Positions 1 through 8,639 of a DNA stretch of 64,000 nucleotides are shown here, one piece after another. The notes under the pieces were generated by a model. The model did no database searches, was not told where the DNA came from, and saw only the letters and a program-made list of their open reading frames with translations. The position numbers and the translations under genes are program-made. The stretch comes from Micromussa lordhowensis (taxonomy: Eukaryota; Cnidaria; Anthozoa; Scleractinia; Lobophylliidae), in contig OZ026603.1 in assembly GCA_964020085.1 (NCBI GenBank), positions 7,638,046 through 7,702,045 of the forward strand. The letters are read 5' to 3'. Numbering within the stretch: position 1 is the first letter of the stretch; the number at the start of each line of letters is the position of its first letter.

Positions 1-541
1 TTCATCTCTCCAATTCACCAGTTCGCTCATAGAGCACTTTGATTATCTTTGGTTTCTTATTATTCCAAACAAAATCTGTAATCAATGTATTAGTGATATC
101 TATATAATGAGGCGGTGTATGTATGCATGAACTTACAAAGATAAGTTTCGATAGCCCTAATGTTTTGGCGATTGTTATCTTGCCATAAAGTGAGAGATCT
201 CTTTGAGACCATATATTAAAAAGCTTTTGAATTTTACATATCTTTTGTGAATAATTTTCCTGTTCGCAAAGTTTTAGATTGTAAGAGAATAATATCCTTA
301 AGGCGGAGATAGGCCTTTGTGGCCACTGAACTCCAAATAGTGTATCATTCCTATTTGCGTTTTTTCCAAGCCACATTGCTTCAGATTTACTTTGGTTAAG
401 CTTTAAACCGCTGCAATTTTTAAATAGGTCTAATACCTCTAACAGTTTCCCTAGCGACTCTTTATCTTTGCAAAAGGAGGTGGTGTCATCGGCATATTGA
501 GATAATTTTATTTCTTTGTTTAGGACTCGAATTCTTTTTAT
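1..541 (-). mobile_element. LINE (non-LTR retrotransposon) reverse transcriptase fragment
   Basis: Read on the minus strand, one frame stays open from about 547 to the left edge (about 180 codons), so the element continues outside the window. The reverse-transcriptase catalytic motif YADD is at 485-496, followed by TT as in many LINEs. About 90 residues later comes the thumb-region block with W-S-Q-R-D-L-S-L-Y-G-K-I, which is characteristic of LINE polymerases. The enzyme family copies element RNA into DNA at a nicked chromosomal target. The upstream endonuclease and the early RT motifs are missing because the frame stops at the junction with the DNA polymerase pseudogene near 541. The methionine at 374-376 is internal and not a true start. 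The fragment resembles L1/Tx1-type RTs more than retroviral RTs, but the clade is uncertain. It shows no stop or frameshift in the visible part, so it may be a fairly young insertion or one half of a rearrangement. Confidence 0.85.
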
Positions 542-3140
542 ATGAATTTATTATTGATAACCGAAAATGATAATAAACATTATGTACTCATCAAGGACTT
601 CAACAGGTTTATGTTCAACCAAACGAAATATGAGGGAAAAAAAGCACTTCTGTATGCATTGTCTTCAGTGTTTCAGCTCTGAAAGAGTCTTGAACAATCA
701 TAAAGATAATTGCATTCAAGTAAATGGTACACAAGCAGTAAAAATGCCTGATAAGAATAACAATATATTGAAATTCAATAATTTTCATAAACAACAGCCC
801 GTGCCATTTGTGATCTATGCAGACTTTGAGGCCATAACAGAAAAGATATCTAGTTGTCAACCCAATGATGATAAATCATATACAGAGGCATACCAAAAAC
901 ATACAGACTGTGGATATGGGTATAAGATTGTATGTTGCTATGATGATAAATACAGTAAACCTGCTATTTGCGACAACAAATTTACTGATAAAGATATTCG
1001 AGTTCGAGACCACTGCCATATCACCAGTAAATACAGAGGCTCAGCCCATCAAGAATGCAATCTAAAACTTAGAGTAAACCCAGAAGAAGTAAAAATACCT
1101 GTTATATTCCATAATTTGAGAGGGTATGATACTCATTTTATAATGCAAGAGATTGGAGCAATTGTCAAGAAACATACATACAAAAATAAGAAAGGAGAGG
1201 AGAAACAGATGAATATCAATGCAATTCCGAATAATATGGAAAAGTATATGGCTTTCATGTTGGGTAATCACTTAATCTTTCTTGACAGTTTTCAATTCAT
1301 GAGTTCCAGTTTGGAAAAATTAGTGAGTAATATATCAAGAGAATCATTAAAATATACCTCTCAAGTATTTGAAGGTCAAGAGCTTGATCTGATGGTTAGA
1401 AAAGGAGTATACCCATATGACTATACGGACAGTTTCGATAAATTCAGTGAAAAGCTTCCAACAAAAGAAGAATTTTACAGCATATTGAATAATGAACATA
1501 TATCAGACGAAGACTATGAACATGCTCAAAATGTTTGGAATACATTATCTATCAAAAACATGGGAGAGTACCATGACTTATACATTGCATCTGATATACT
1601 TTTGCTTACTGATGTATTTGAAAAACATGTCTAGAATACTACAAACTAGATCCATGCCATTATTTCACATCTCCAGGTTTGTCTTGGGATGCTATGTTGA
1701 AGATGACAAACATCAAATTGGAGCTCATGACAGATATTGATATGCTTCAATTCATTGAAAAGGGTTTGCGTGGTGGTATCAGCTACATAGCCAATCGTTA
1801 TGGTAAAGCAAACAACAGATACATGAAAGAATACGATGAGAAGGCGCTCACGAAGTATATCATGTATCTTGATGCTAATAACCTTTATGGTTGGGCTATG
1901 AGTCAGTATCTACCAACAGGTGGATTCAGATGGATGACAGAAAAGCAGATCGATAAGATAGACCTAGCCAAGTATAAAGAAGACAGCAAGAAAAGTTTGA
2001 TAGTGGAAGTAGATTTAGAGTATCCTGAAGGGTTACACAATCTACATAATGATGACTACCCACTAGGACCGGAAAAGGTGAAAGTAACCAATGATATGTT
2101 ATCTGATTATTGTAAAAACATATCTGAGAAATATAATATATCAACCGGTTTAGTCTCCAAATTAATTCCAACCTTGGAGAAAAAAGAAAAGTATGTTCTG
2201 CATTACAGAAACCTCCAATTATATATTGATCTCGGTTTGAAGGTGACTAAAGTTCATCGTGTACTTGAGTTTAATCAATCCCCTTGGTTAAAGCAATATA
2301 TTGATTTCAATACCGAGAAACGTAAGAATGCCAAGAATGATTTTGACAAAGATTTCTCATGTCAAGCTGATGAATAACAGCGTATTTGGGAAAACGATGG
2401 AGAATATTAGAAAGCGAGTAGATGTTAGATTGGTTACTGATGAGAAGAAGCTGTTAAAACTTGCAAGTAAACCAACATTTGTCAGTAGTAAGATCTTCAA
2501 TGAAAATCTAGTGACTGTGCATAAGATCGAAGAAACACTTACCCTAAACAGGCCGGCATATGTGGGAATGTGCATCTTGGATCTAAGCAAGACGTTAATG
2601 TATGATTTTCATTATAACTACATTAAAAAAAAATATTGAGTCAAAGCCAAGTTACTATTCACAGACACAGACAGTTTGACCTATGAAATTGAAGCTGAAG
2701 ACGTATACCAAGACTTTTGGAATGATAAAAATAAATTCGATAACAGTGATTACCCTGAAAGCTCGCCGTATTTTGATAAGACAAATAAGAAAGTAATTGA
2801 TAAATTCAAAGATGAAGCCGCAGGAGGCCCTATTTGCGAATTCAGTGGTCTACGATCAAAGATGTATAGCTATACTAAAGACAACCAAACAGGAGGAAAA
2901 ACAGCCAAAGGTATAAAAAAGAATGTGATCAAAAAGGACATTCAGCATGAAAACTATAAAGAAACACTCTTCAATAATAAACAGATGTATCATAAGATGA
3001 AAACAATCAGAAGTCAAAACCATGAAATCGACAGTTATGAAATCAACAAAGTATCACTGAGCTGTTTTGATGACAAAAGATATATACTCAAAAATGGAAA
3101 AACAAGCTATGCATACGGACATAAAACTATCAAACAGTAG
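542..3140 (+). pseudogene. Broken protein-primed family B DNA polymerase (Polinton/Maverick-like)
   Basis: This is about 865 codons of a DNA_pol_B_2-type polymerase, which in this family replicates element DNA from a terminal protein primer. In order I see: a C-x2-C-x12-H-x3-C zinc-finger-like motif (651-713); exonuclease I DFE (822-830); an endonuclease VII-like DHCH...CNL segment (1008-1061); exonuclease II HNLRGYD (1110-1130); exonuclease III YIASD (1581-1595); polymerase motif A DANNLYG (1871-1891); motif B K-x2-NN-x-VFGK (2364-2393); motif C DTDS (2664-2675); and a conserved C-terminus ending in a natural stop at 3138-3140. Breaks: one extra base in the A-run 637-643, one base lost in the A-run 1621-1625, an apparent 4-base insertion near 2358-2361, and an in-frame TGA at 2637-2639. 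Compared with relatives as I recall them, roughly 50 residues seem missing near 960-970, removing one zinc-binding cysteine pair member. The N-terminus is cut at the LINE junction. No integrase, ATPase or capsid gene is nearby. Confidence 0.85.
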
Positions 3141-3640
3141 TCGTTTTCCTTGATTCCCATATTGGTCCCAGTATTAGTCCCAGTATTGGTCCCAATCATG
3201 ATGCAAGGTTTTGGTTCCAGACCTATGTCCCGGGTTTAGGTCTTGGTTCTAATCCCTATCCAATATTTGATTCCTGTATTTTTGATTCCGTATTTTGATC
3301 CTAGGTTTTGATCCTAGGTTTGGATCCTATGTTTGAATACCAAGCATAGGATTCTATATTTGGTTCTGTGTTGGAGAAAGAGTATAGAAAATACAGCAGA
3401 AAAAATCTAGCGCAAAATTAGCAGCAGTGTATCCGATATTTTTGATTTTTGATTCCGTATTTGACCTTGACCTTGAATTCTGTAATTGATTTCGTATTTG
3501 ACCTTCGATTTTTCATTCAGATTTTTGATCTCGTATTTAAATCCAGCGCAAAATAAAAATCAGAGACAACAAATGAAAAATGTGCTCGTACCGCTAATCA
3601 CTATACTACTTTCTAATAATCGAACCCGTTTTTAAAGATT
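3141..3640. repeat. Degenerate AT-rich short tandem repeats downstream of the polymerase
   Basis: No gene is visible. The stretch is made of drifting short repeats: a 12-bp unit of the form ATTGGTCCCAGT repeated almost three times at 3161-3194, then TTGATCCTAGGTT-like units of about 13 bp around 3294-3330, then many scattered copies of TTTGATTCCGTATTT-like words to about 3545. A short imperfect hairpin lies at 3322-3354 (14-bp arms, 12 paired, 5-base loop). The composition is unlike the polymerase upstream. It may be element non-coding tail or independent microsatellite expansion; the sequence does not decide. Confidence 0.6.
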
Positions 3641-3687
3641 GCTTGAAGTCCCTAAAGATTGTCACGAAAATGTCGCGCAAAACTTTT

Positions 3688-3736
3688 GTCTATCGTCTAT
3701 CGTCTATCGTCTACCGTCCACCGTCCACCGTCTACC
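3688..3736. repeat. Heptanucleotide tandem repeat, GTCTATC/GTCTACC, 7 units
   Basis: Seven consecutive 7-bp units are present: three GTCTATC, one GTCTACC, two GTCCACC and one GTCTACC. The sorting of variants from left to right is typical of replication slippage. It has no coding meaning that I can see. Confidence 0.9.
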
Positions 3737-4261
3737 GTATGGGTTTTAGCATATGCCGGTTCAGTTCGTGCCGCAATGCTCAAGGGTGGTCAAAAATCTC
3801 TTGTGGTCATTGGAAAGTATTAAAATATGCAGCCCAAACAAAATAAGTTTGGCTGTTCAACAGAGCACTACAATTAGGCGGCGCGCGTTCCAGAACAGAA
3901 TTACAGGGCACCAAAGTGTTGTAAGGCGCTATAAAAATGCCGTATATTATTATTTTATAACCCATCCATTAATTTTTGCGTGATTTTATTGGCTACTTTA
4001 CGTCACGTGGTCTAAATCGCCGGACAGTTATCACGCAATAACCCCGCCCGCGTCGATATTTGTCCTCTGATTGTTTACGTCGAGGAAAAACAGTCAGCCC
4101 AAGAATTTCAACTTTTGCTTTCTTCAGTTAACATGGAAGGAAACCAAACTCGTTTTAAATGAGTGTAACGACAGTGACCTTGAAAAGCTGCTGCCACTAG
4201 CTTTTTTTACCATGTTTACGCGAGGTTTAATTGCGAAAAGAAAATTAATGGGAGGGTTATA
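3737..4261. other. Unassigned intergenic DNA
   Basis: I see no supported gene here. The stretch includes a CACGTG hexamer in a TACGTCACGTGG context near 4000 and a GC-rich patch (4042-4060). A 63-codon open frame at 4071-4262 reads a mixed acidic/basic peptide that I do not recognise. Its end coincides with the start of the palindrome at 4262, so it could be a fragment of an element or chance. Confidence 0.4.
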
Positions 4262-4444
4262 AAAAAAAACCCTTTCTGGCTTGCTGGTATGTCGGCTGAT
4301 AATGTCCTTGGCTGAGAGATTGTCCTCAAAATTTCACATTTGCCCTCGAAGCTTGGCTTCTCGGCCAAATGTTCATTTTTCAGACAATCTCTCAGCCGCG
4401 GATGTTATCAGCCGACATACCAGCCGCCTGAAGCTAAGGGGTTT
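4262..4444. repeat. Large imperfect palindrome, fold-back MITE-like
   Basis: The sequence from about 4265 pairs with its reverse complement ending about 4443, turning at the AAGCTTGGCTT centre near 4350-4360. The best-paired stretch is the TGCTGGTATGTCGGCTGATAA arm starting at 4282, matched by TTATCAGCCGACATACCAGC ending at 4424. A second strong match, GGCTGAGAGATTGTC (4310-4324), pairs with GACAATCTCTCAGCC (4383-4397). The arms are about 75-90 bases, with mismatches and small gaps. The layout fits a fold-back MITE that would form one long hairpin as single strand. No transposase is present, and I could not identify target-site duplications. Confidence 0.75.
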
Positions 4445-4506
4445 ATTTACTAAATATTTTAGAAAATAACCCAAAGCAAATAGGCACGCTGATTGGTTGA
4501 AAGCCG

Positions 4507-4532
4507 TGTTTCTATAACTCGATAGAAACACA
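4507..4532. repeat. Perfect 10-bp inverted repeat with 6-base loop
   Basis: GTGTTTCTAT and ATAGAAACAC flank AACTCG. The same word family (GTGTTTCTATAACTC) occurs in both arms of the larger palindrome at 4641-4782, so this is probably a related copy or the other end of the same element. Confidence 0.85.
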
Positions 4533-4640
4533 GAACTAGCACGAGCTGTTGACGTAATGATGGCGCGAACAAAGAGAATTTACATTTTGATGATCGAAGT
4601 AAACAAGTTGTTTTTGTTGTTCTTCGTCGCGGTATTTTCT

Positions 4641-4782
4641 AAAAGAAATAGAAAACATGTTCTCCGTGTTCCTATCGAGTTATAGAAACACTCGTGGAAG
4701 TTTGGGAGAACGTTCTCCCAAACTTCCACTCGTGTTTCTATAACTCAACAGAAACACGGGACATGTTTTCTATTTCTTTAAT
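4641..4782. repeat. 142-bp palindrome with perfect 36-bp core
   Basis: The symmetry point lies between 4711 and 4712. The core 4694-4729 is perfectly self-complementary (18-bp arms, no spacer). Outside it the arms continue for about 71 bases each with a few mismatches and 1-3 base gaps, as far as the AAAGAAATAGAAAACATG word at the left end and its complement at the right end. With no loop this can extrude as a cruciform. It is probably a fold-back MITE or the head-to-head junction of two copies of the element that also left 4507-4532. Confidence 0.85.
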
Positions 4783-5006
4783 AATGATAATTTTCTGGAT
4801 TATTCTAAGCTTGGAAAGGGCGTTTAAAAATCAAAAATCCGTACCATACTGAGCTTCTAGGCTTTTACAAGCGTCCTCAGAAGACAGTGCAGCCTTAAAA
4901 TGTTTTGTTTAGGCGGCCATGTTTAGAATAGAAAGAGGCGGGCGGACTGGGTAGCAGGCAGTGACGTGCCGGTGACGTAGGAGTGGCGGGAAATCTGGCG
5001 AAAAAC
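4783..5006 (+). promoter_or_regulatory. Possible promoter-like patch (E2F-like and CRE-like words)
   Basis: This mostly unassigned stretch becomes GC-rich after 4935. It carries two GTGACGT words 12 bp apart (near 4961 and 4973), a GGCGGGAAA word (near 4986) that matches the E2F consensus in reverse, and then an ATG at 5007 in a favourable AAACATGG context. Such a cluster is common in animal core promoters but can arise by chance in 200 bp. No gene with a recognisable product follows, and no TATA box is evident. Confidence 0.25.
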
Positions 5007-5150
5007 ATGGCCGTGTGGTGCGATAATAAAAAAAATTGGGTAGGGACAAAACATGGGGTACCCCATGGGGTACCCCATGGGGTAGGCCATGGGGTAGGCC
5101 ATGGGGTAGGCCATGGCCTACCGGTGGTTAATGGAGTAAAAAAAAAATAA
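5007..5150 (+). other. Small open frame running through the left inverted repeat
   Basis: Forty-seven codons start at an ATG with A at -3 and G at +4 and end at TAA 5148-5150. The middle is a His-Gly-Val-rich repeat because the 12-bp tandem unit equals four codons. The right inverted repeat, read inward on the minus strand, encodes the same V-G-T-K-H-G-V...G-L-P-V-V-N pattern. This symmetry follows from the inverted repeat itself, so it is not independent evidence for coding. I do not recognise the peptide. Confidence 0.2.
5038..5131 (+). repeat. Left inverted repeat with five 12-bp units
   Basis: Units one and two are ATGGGGTACCCC, which makes the stretch around 5054-5080 palindromic in itself. 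Units three to five are ATGGGGTAGGCC. The inner border is followed directly by an A-rich tract. It is one 12-bp unit shorter than the right arm. Confidence 0.9.
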
Positions 5151-5240
5151 AAAAATTGATAAAAATTAAAATAAATAAATAAACAAGCAAAGAAATAACC
5201 AAATTAATAAATAAACGAACAAGAAGAAGAAAGATTTAGA
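5132..5240. repeat. A-rich low-complexity tract
   Basis: Long A runs and AAATAAAT-type words follow the left inverted repeat directly. The tract could be a retroposed poly(A) remnant or simple sequence. It accounts for the hydrophobic Phe/Leu-rich tail of the minus-strand open frame that overlaps it. Confidence 0.7.
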
Positions 5241-5483
5241 TGTGATATAAATCCCCCTCCCCCCTGAGTACGGACACTTCAAAGGAGGTTCATTGGAAAG
5301 TATCAGGAGCCCATCACCCTCTTGAAAGTATATGTCTGACAAGCGATTTTTCATTAAAATGTACTCATCGCAGTCGTCGGCCATTTGTACCAAGTCGATT
5401 CTAGGTAAGACTGTACTGTAATTTATTTGCTGTGTTTTTAAAAATTCACCTTTAGTAGCCTTGACAAAATCGTTTTTAGTCAT
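5166..5483 (-). other. Unrecognised minus-strand open frame inside the inverted-repeat element
   Basis: One hundred and five codons run from an ATG at 5481-5483. The first 75 or so residues have a balanced, slightly acidic composition (for example DLVQMADDCDEYILMKNR) that looks more protein-like than random. The last 25 are translated from the A-rich tract and are not credible as protein. It could be a captured host exon, an exon of a host gene into which repeats inserted, or chance. I do not recognise it, and no partner gene is nearby. Confidence 0.25.
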
Positions 5484-6347
5484 AAGGCTATTTTGAATGG
5501 GAGTAACAAGAGCCGCTCAAGTACCGTAGCAAATAGCCGAGTGTTAATCATTATTCGCGGATTGGTGATAAAGTGTTGTTCATCTGGCATTGTTAGACTC
5601 ACCACCACAACAGCGAAAAAACCTAAATTGATGAAGAAGCTTCTTGATCAATAGATCATAAGAACTGTGTATTATTTTCAAGCAGGGTTGCATTCGATTA
5701 AATGATATCTAAATTAGCACAATAATGAGACGCAAGATATTTTACCAAGTCAACCATTTTATTACACTGTTTTTCCTGAGACAATAGACTGGCAACATAG
5801 TCGAATTCGCATTGTTCTGGACACGTTTTCTATATTAACACAAATATAAAAACTTCTCCTTTATTTATCTGGTATGCTTAGGTCCCTTACTGTTTAGCAA
5901 TTAATTTTAATAACGTCAACACACTTCATAGCTGTATTCAAACTTCAAAGAAAGCCAGCCTCTTCGCTTCTCACGGAATTGTGAGAAATAATTTGGTTAA
6001 TTAGCGCAAGCAGTAAAATAAATCTGGAACGGTAAGGCAAGCTTTGTTGCTTGATTTGAAGTGCTCAATTTGTCATGCAATCCAACGATTACTCAGGAAA
6101 ATAGATTATACTGGAAATTTTTACAAACATGTGGTCGGACTCATCTCCGCCACTCGAGTCCATGATGACTGTGGGAAGATTTGTAGTCTCGGTACTTCGT
6201 TCCTCCTTGCCAGCGGTCGTATCAATGTCACTCAGTCATTCAGTCAATCAAACCCACCGGTCGCCTCGACAGGGCATCATATTAGGGTTTCATGCGTTTA
6301 TTTTGATCTATTATTCCCATTTGGTCCATTTTTTGGTTTTAGGGAAG
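5484..6347. other. Uncharacterised interior of the inverted-repeat element
   Basis: I see no supported gene and no tandem repeat. It is moderately AT-rich, with a few small palindromes such as AAGAAGCTTCTT near 5634. Open frames at its right end extend into the right inverted repeat and read its Trp-Pro-Thr-Pro pattern. These are by-products of the 12-bp unit. Confidence 0.4.
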
Positions 6348-6453
6348 TTAACCACCGGTAGGCCATGGCCTACCCCATGGCCTACCCCATGGCCTACCCC
6401 ACGGCCTACCCCATGGCCTACCCCATGGCCTACCCCATGTTTTGTCCCTACCC
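6348..6453 (-). repeat. Right inverted repeat with six 12-bp units
   Basis: Read on the minus strand this matches the left arm end to end, except that it has six ATGGGGTAGGCC units, one with a G at the first base (an A-to-G change), and lacks the GTACCCC form. The one-unit difference explains the 12-bp length difference between the arms. Confidence 0.9.
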
Positions 6454-7085
6454 TCGTTGGGGTTGCTTCGCAGGTCAGTGCGGCCGCCTGGTGGCTGAAG
6501 GACATCGTTAAGTCCGAATGCCCGTAAGTCAACAGCATCCTTCGAAGAACTGAGGGGTGCTCTGAGCCTCGCTGTGTACAATAGCGCTGTTTTGGGCGCT
6601 GGAGGTTAAAGTTGTGGAGCGAGATCAGGTGAAACCAGGCGCGAAGTCTGAGGCAGTTTTCTTGCGCATAACTTCTGCAGAGTGAGTTTGACGGCGTCCA
6701 GCGGGGTGCTGGTTGGCAGAAGTTGTGGGCAAGGCGGTTGCTTTTCGACTTAGTAAAATCTGTGGCTTGTTTGGGGCCGGGGTTGCCTTCATTCGAAAAA
6801 TTGCTAGCGCCTCATGAATAATGCATTTTACGCTCGATAACTCGATAGCCGTTTGCGTCCGATTGCAATGGCCTGTGGCCAAGGAACGTTGTAGTGCGTG
6901 TCAGGAGCTTGTGGCAAGACCGGTTGGACGAGAGGCACCGGGCCGTGCGGCTCGATAGAAGGCCAAAGTCGTATTTCGTCGGCCATGTTTTCTTCGGCGA
7001 AGGGAAATCAGGGAACGGAACAGACTTCGTGCGTGCGCGGACAGAAGATCGCATTAAGCGCGCGCGGAAGATCGCATCAAGCACA
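6454..7085. other. GC-richer unassigned flank next to the satellite
   Basis: I recognise no gene. Several overlapping open frames of 75-102 codons on both strands reflect few stops in GC-rich sequence, and some run across the satellite boundary, which argues against them. At the right end a 16-bp direct repeat with one mismatch (7044-7059 and 7067-7082, GAAGATCGCAT core, 23-bp period) ends where the satellite begins. Confidence 0.5.
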
Positions 7086-7104
7086 CAAAATATTGTCCTA
7101 TGTT

Positions 7105-7119
7105 TGCACTTCAAGTGCA
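7105..7119. repeat. 15-bp near-palindrome of the satellite monomer (first copy)
   Basis: TGCACTT and AAGTGCA flank a single central base (monomer positions 192-206). It recurs in nearly every copy. Most copies have C at the centre, some T (for example 13241, 24851, 47171) and a few G (near 14776, 32955, 34926, 36897, 37534). Some copies break the right arm to AAGTGG (near 18721, 20035, 20911). A protein-binding or cruciform site is possible. Confidence 0.8.
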
Positions 7120-8639
7120 TACTAATTAGGAGATGATGCCATTTGCGCCAGGGTGTTTTTGAAGCGCCTATAGTCGGCCTACTTTTTTGAGCATTTTCCC
7201 TTGGTCCCCCCTTGGCAAAATCTCAGAAAATGGCCGATTTAGGTGTCCTCGCCAAATTTGTCATAACTCGGCTATACGGACACTTATGGAGCCGCAGTTT
7301 GCAGCAAAATGTTGCTCTATGTTTGCACTTCAAGTGCATACTAATTAGGAGATGATGCCATTTGCGCCAGGGTGTTTTTGAAGCCCCTATAGTGGGCCTA
7401 CTTTTTTGAGCATTTTCCCTTGGTCCCCCCTTGGCAAAATCTCAGAAAATGGCCGATTTAGGTGTCCTCGCCAAATTTGTCATAACTCGGCTATACGGAC
7501 ACTTATGGGGCCGCAGTTTGCAGCAAAATGTTGCTCTATGTTTGCACTTCAAGTGCATAGTAATTAGGAGATGATGCCATTTGCGCCAGGGTGTTTTTGA
7601 GGCCCCTATAGTCGGCCTACTTTTTTGAGCATTTTCCCTTGGTCCCCCCTTGGCAAAATCTCAGAAAATGGCCGATTTAGGTGTCCTCGCCAAATTTGTC
7701 ATAACTCGGCTATACGGACACTTATGGAGCCGCAGTTTGCAGCAAAATGTTGCTCTATGTTTGCACTTCAAGTGCATAGTAATTAGGAGATGATGCCATT
7801 TGCGCCAGGGTGTTTTTGAAGCCCCTATAGTCGGCCTACTTTTTTGAGCATTTTCCCTTGGTCCCCCCCTGGCAAAATCTCAGAAAATGGCCGATTTAGG
7901 TGTCCTCGCCAAATTTGTCATAAGTCGGCTATACGGACACTTATGGGGCCGCAGATTGCAGCAAAATGTTGCTCTATGTTTGCACTTCAAGTGCATAGTA
8001 ATTAGGAGATGATGCCATTTGCGCCCGGGTGTTTTTGAAGCGCCTATAGTCGGCCTACTTTTTTGAGCATTTTCCCTTGGTCCCCCCTTGGCAAAATCTC
8101 AGAAAATGGCCGATTTAGGTGTCCTCGCCAAATTTGTCATAACTCGGCTATACGGACACTTATGGAGCCGCAGTTTGCAGCAAAATGTTGCTCTATGTTT
8201 GCACTTCAAGTGCATACTAATTAGGAGATGATGCCATTTGCGCCAGGGTGTTTTTGAAGCCCCTATAGTCGGCCTACTTTTTTAAGCATTTTCCCTTGGT
8301 CCCCCCTTGGCAAAATCTCAGAAAATGGCCGATTTAGGTGTCCTCGCCAAATTTGTCATAACTCGGCTATACGGACACTTATGGAGCCGCAGTTTGCAGC
8401 AAAATGTTGCTCTATGTTTGCACTTCAAGTGCATACTAATTAGGAGATGATGCCATTTGCGCCAGGGTGTTTTTGAAGCCCCTATAGTCGGCCTACTTTT
8501 TTGAGCATTTTCCCTTGGTCCCCCCTTGGCAAAATCTCAGAAAATGGCCGATTTAGGTGTCCTCGCCAAATTTGTCATAACTCGGCTATACGGACACTTA
8601 TGGGGCCGCAGTTTGCAGCAAAATGTTGCTCTATGTTTG

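Larger units (their letters stand above)
5038..6453. mobile_element. 1.4-kb segment bounded by inverted repeats made of 12-bp tandem units
   Basis: The left arm (5038-5131) and right arm (6348-6453) are inverted copies. Both start outside with GGGTAGGGACAAAAC, continue as tandem ATGGGGTAGGCC-type units (five left, six right), and end inside with ATGGCCTACCGGTGGTTAA. Similarity stops sharply at both inner edges. This resembles fold-back elements of the Galileo/FB kind, whose long termini contain tandem repeats. No transposase is visible inside, so a complete element would be non-autonomous. I found no convincing target-site duplication: the bases outside 5038 are A/T-rich while those after 6453 are TCGTTGG. 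An inverted duplication not made by transposition is the alternative. Confidence 0.6.

Noticed and set aside
615..2590. Minus-strand open frames across the polymerase pseudogene (615-860, 1062-1271, 1926-2171, 2357-2590)
   Set aside because: They are antisense shadows of the plus-strand polymerase, whose motifs are clear.
5267..5277. An 11-base match (TACGGACACTT) between the inverted-repeat element and the satellite monomer
   Set aside because: One such match is expected by chance when about 7 kb is compared with both strands of a 219-bp unit, and the flanking bases do not match.
6044..6581. Open frames with Trp-Pro-Thr-Pro or Gly-Arg-Pro-Trp repeats
   Set aside because: They are other-frame translations of the 12-bp tandem unit in the right inverted repeat.
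6838..6860. ATAACTCG-like words in the flank resembling the satellite
   Set aside because: Similarity is limited to about seven bases, and no alignment extends beyond that.
6625..7136. Overlapping open frames of 66-102 codons on both strands in the flank
   Set aside because: They overlap each other on opposite strands, lie in GC-rich sequence with few stops, show no recognisable domain, and two of the plus frames run into the satellite.
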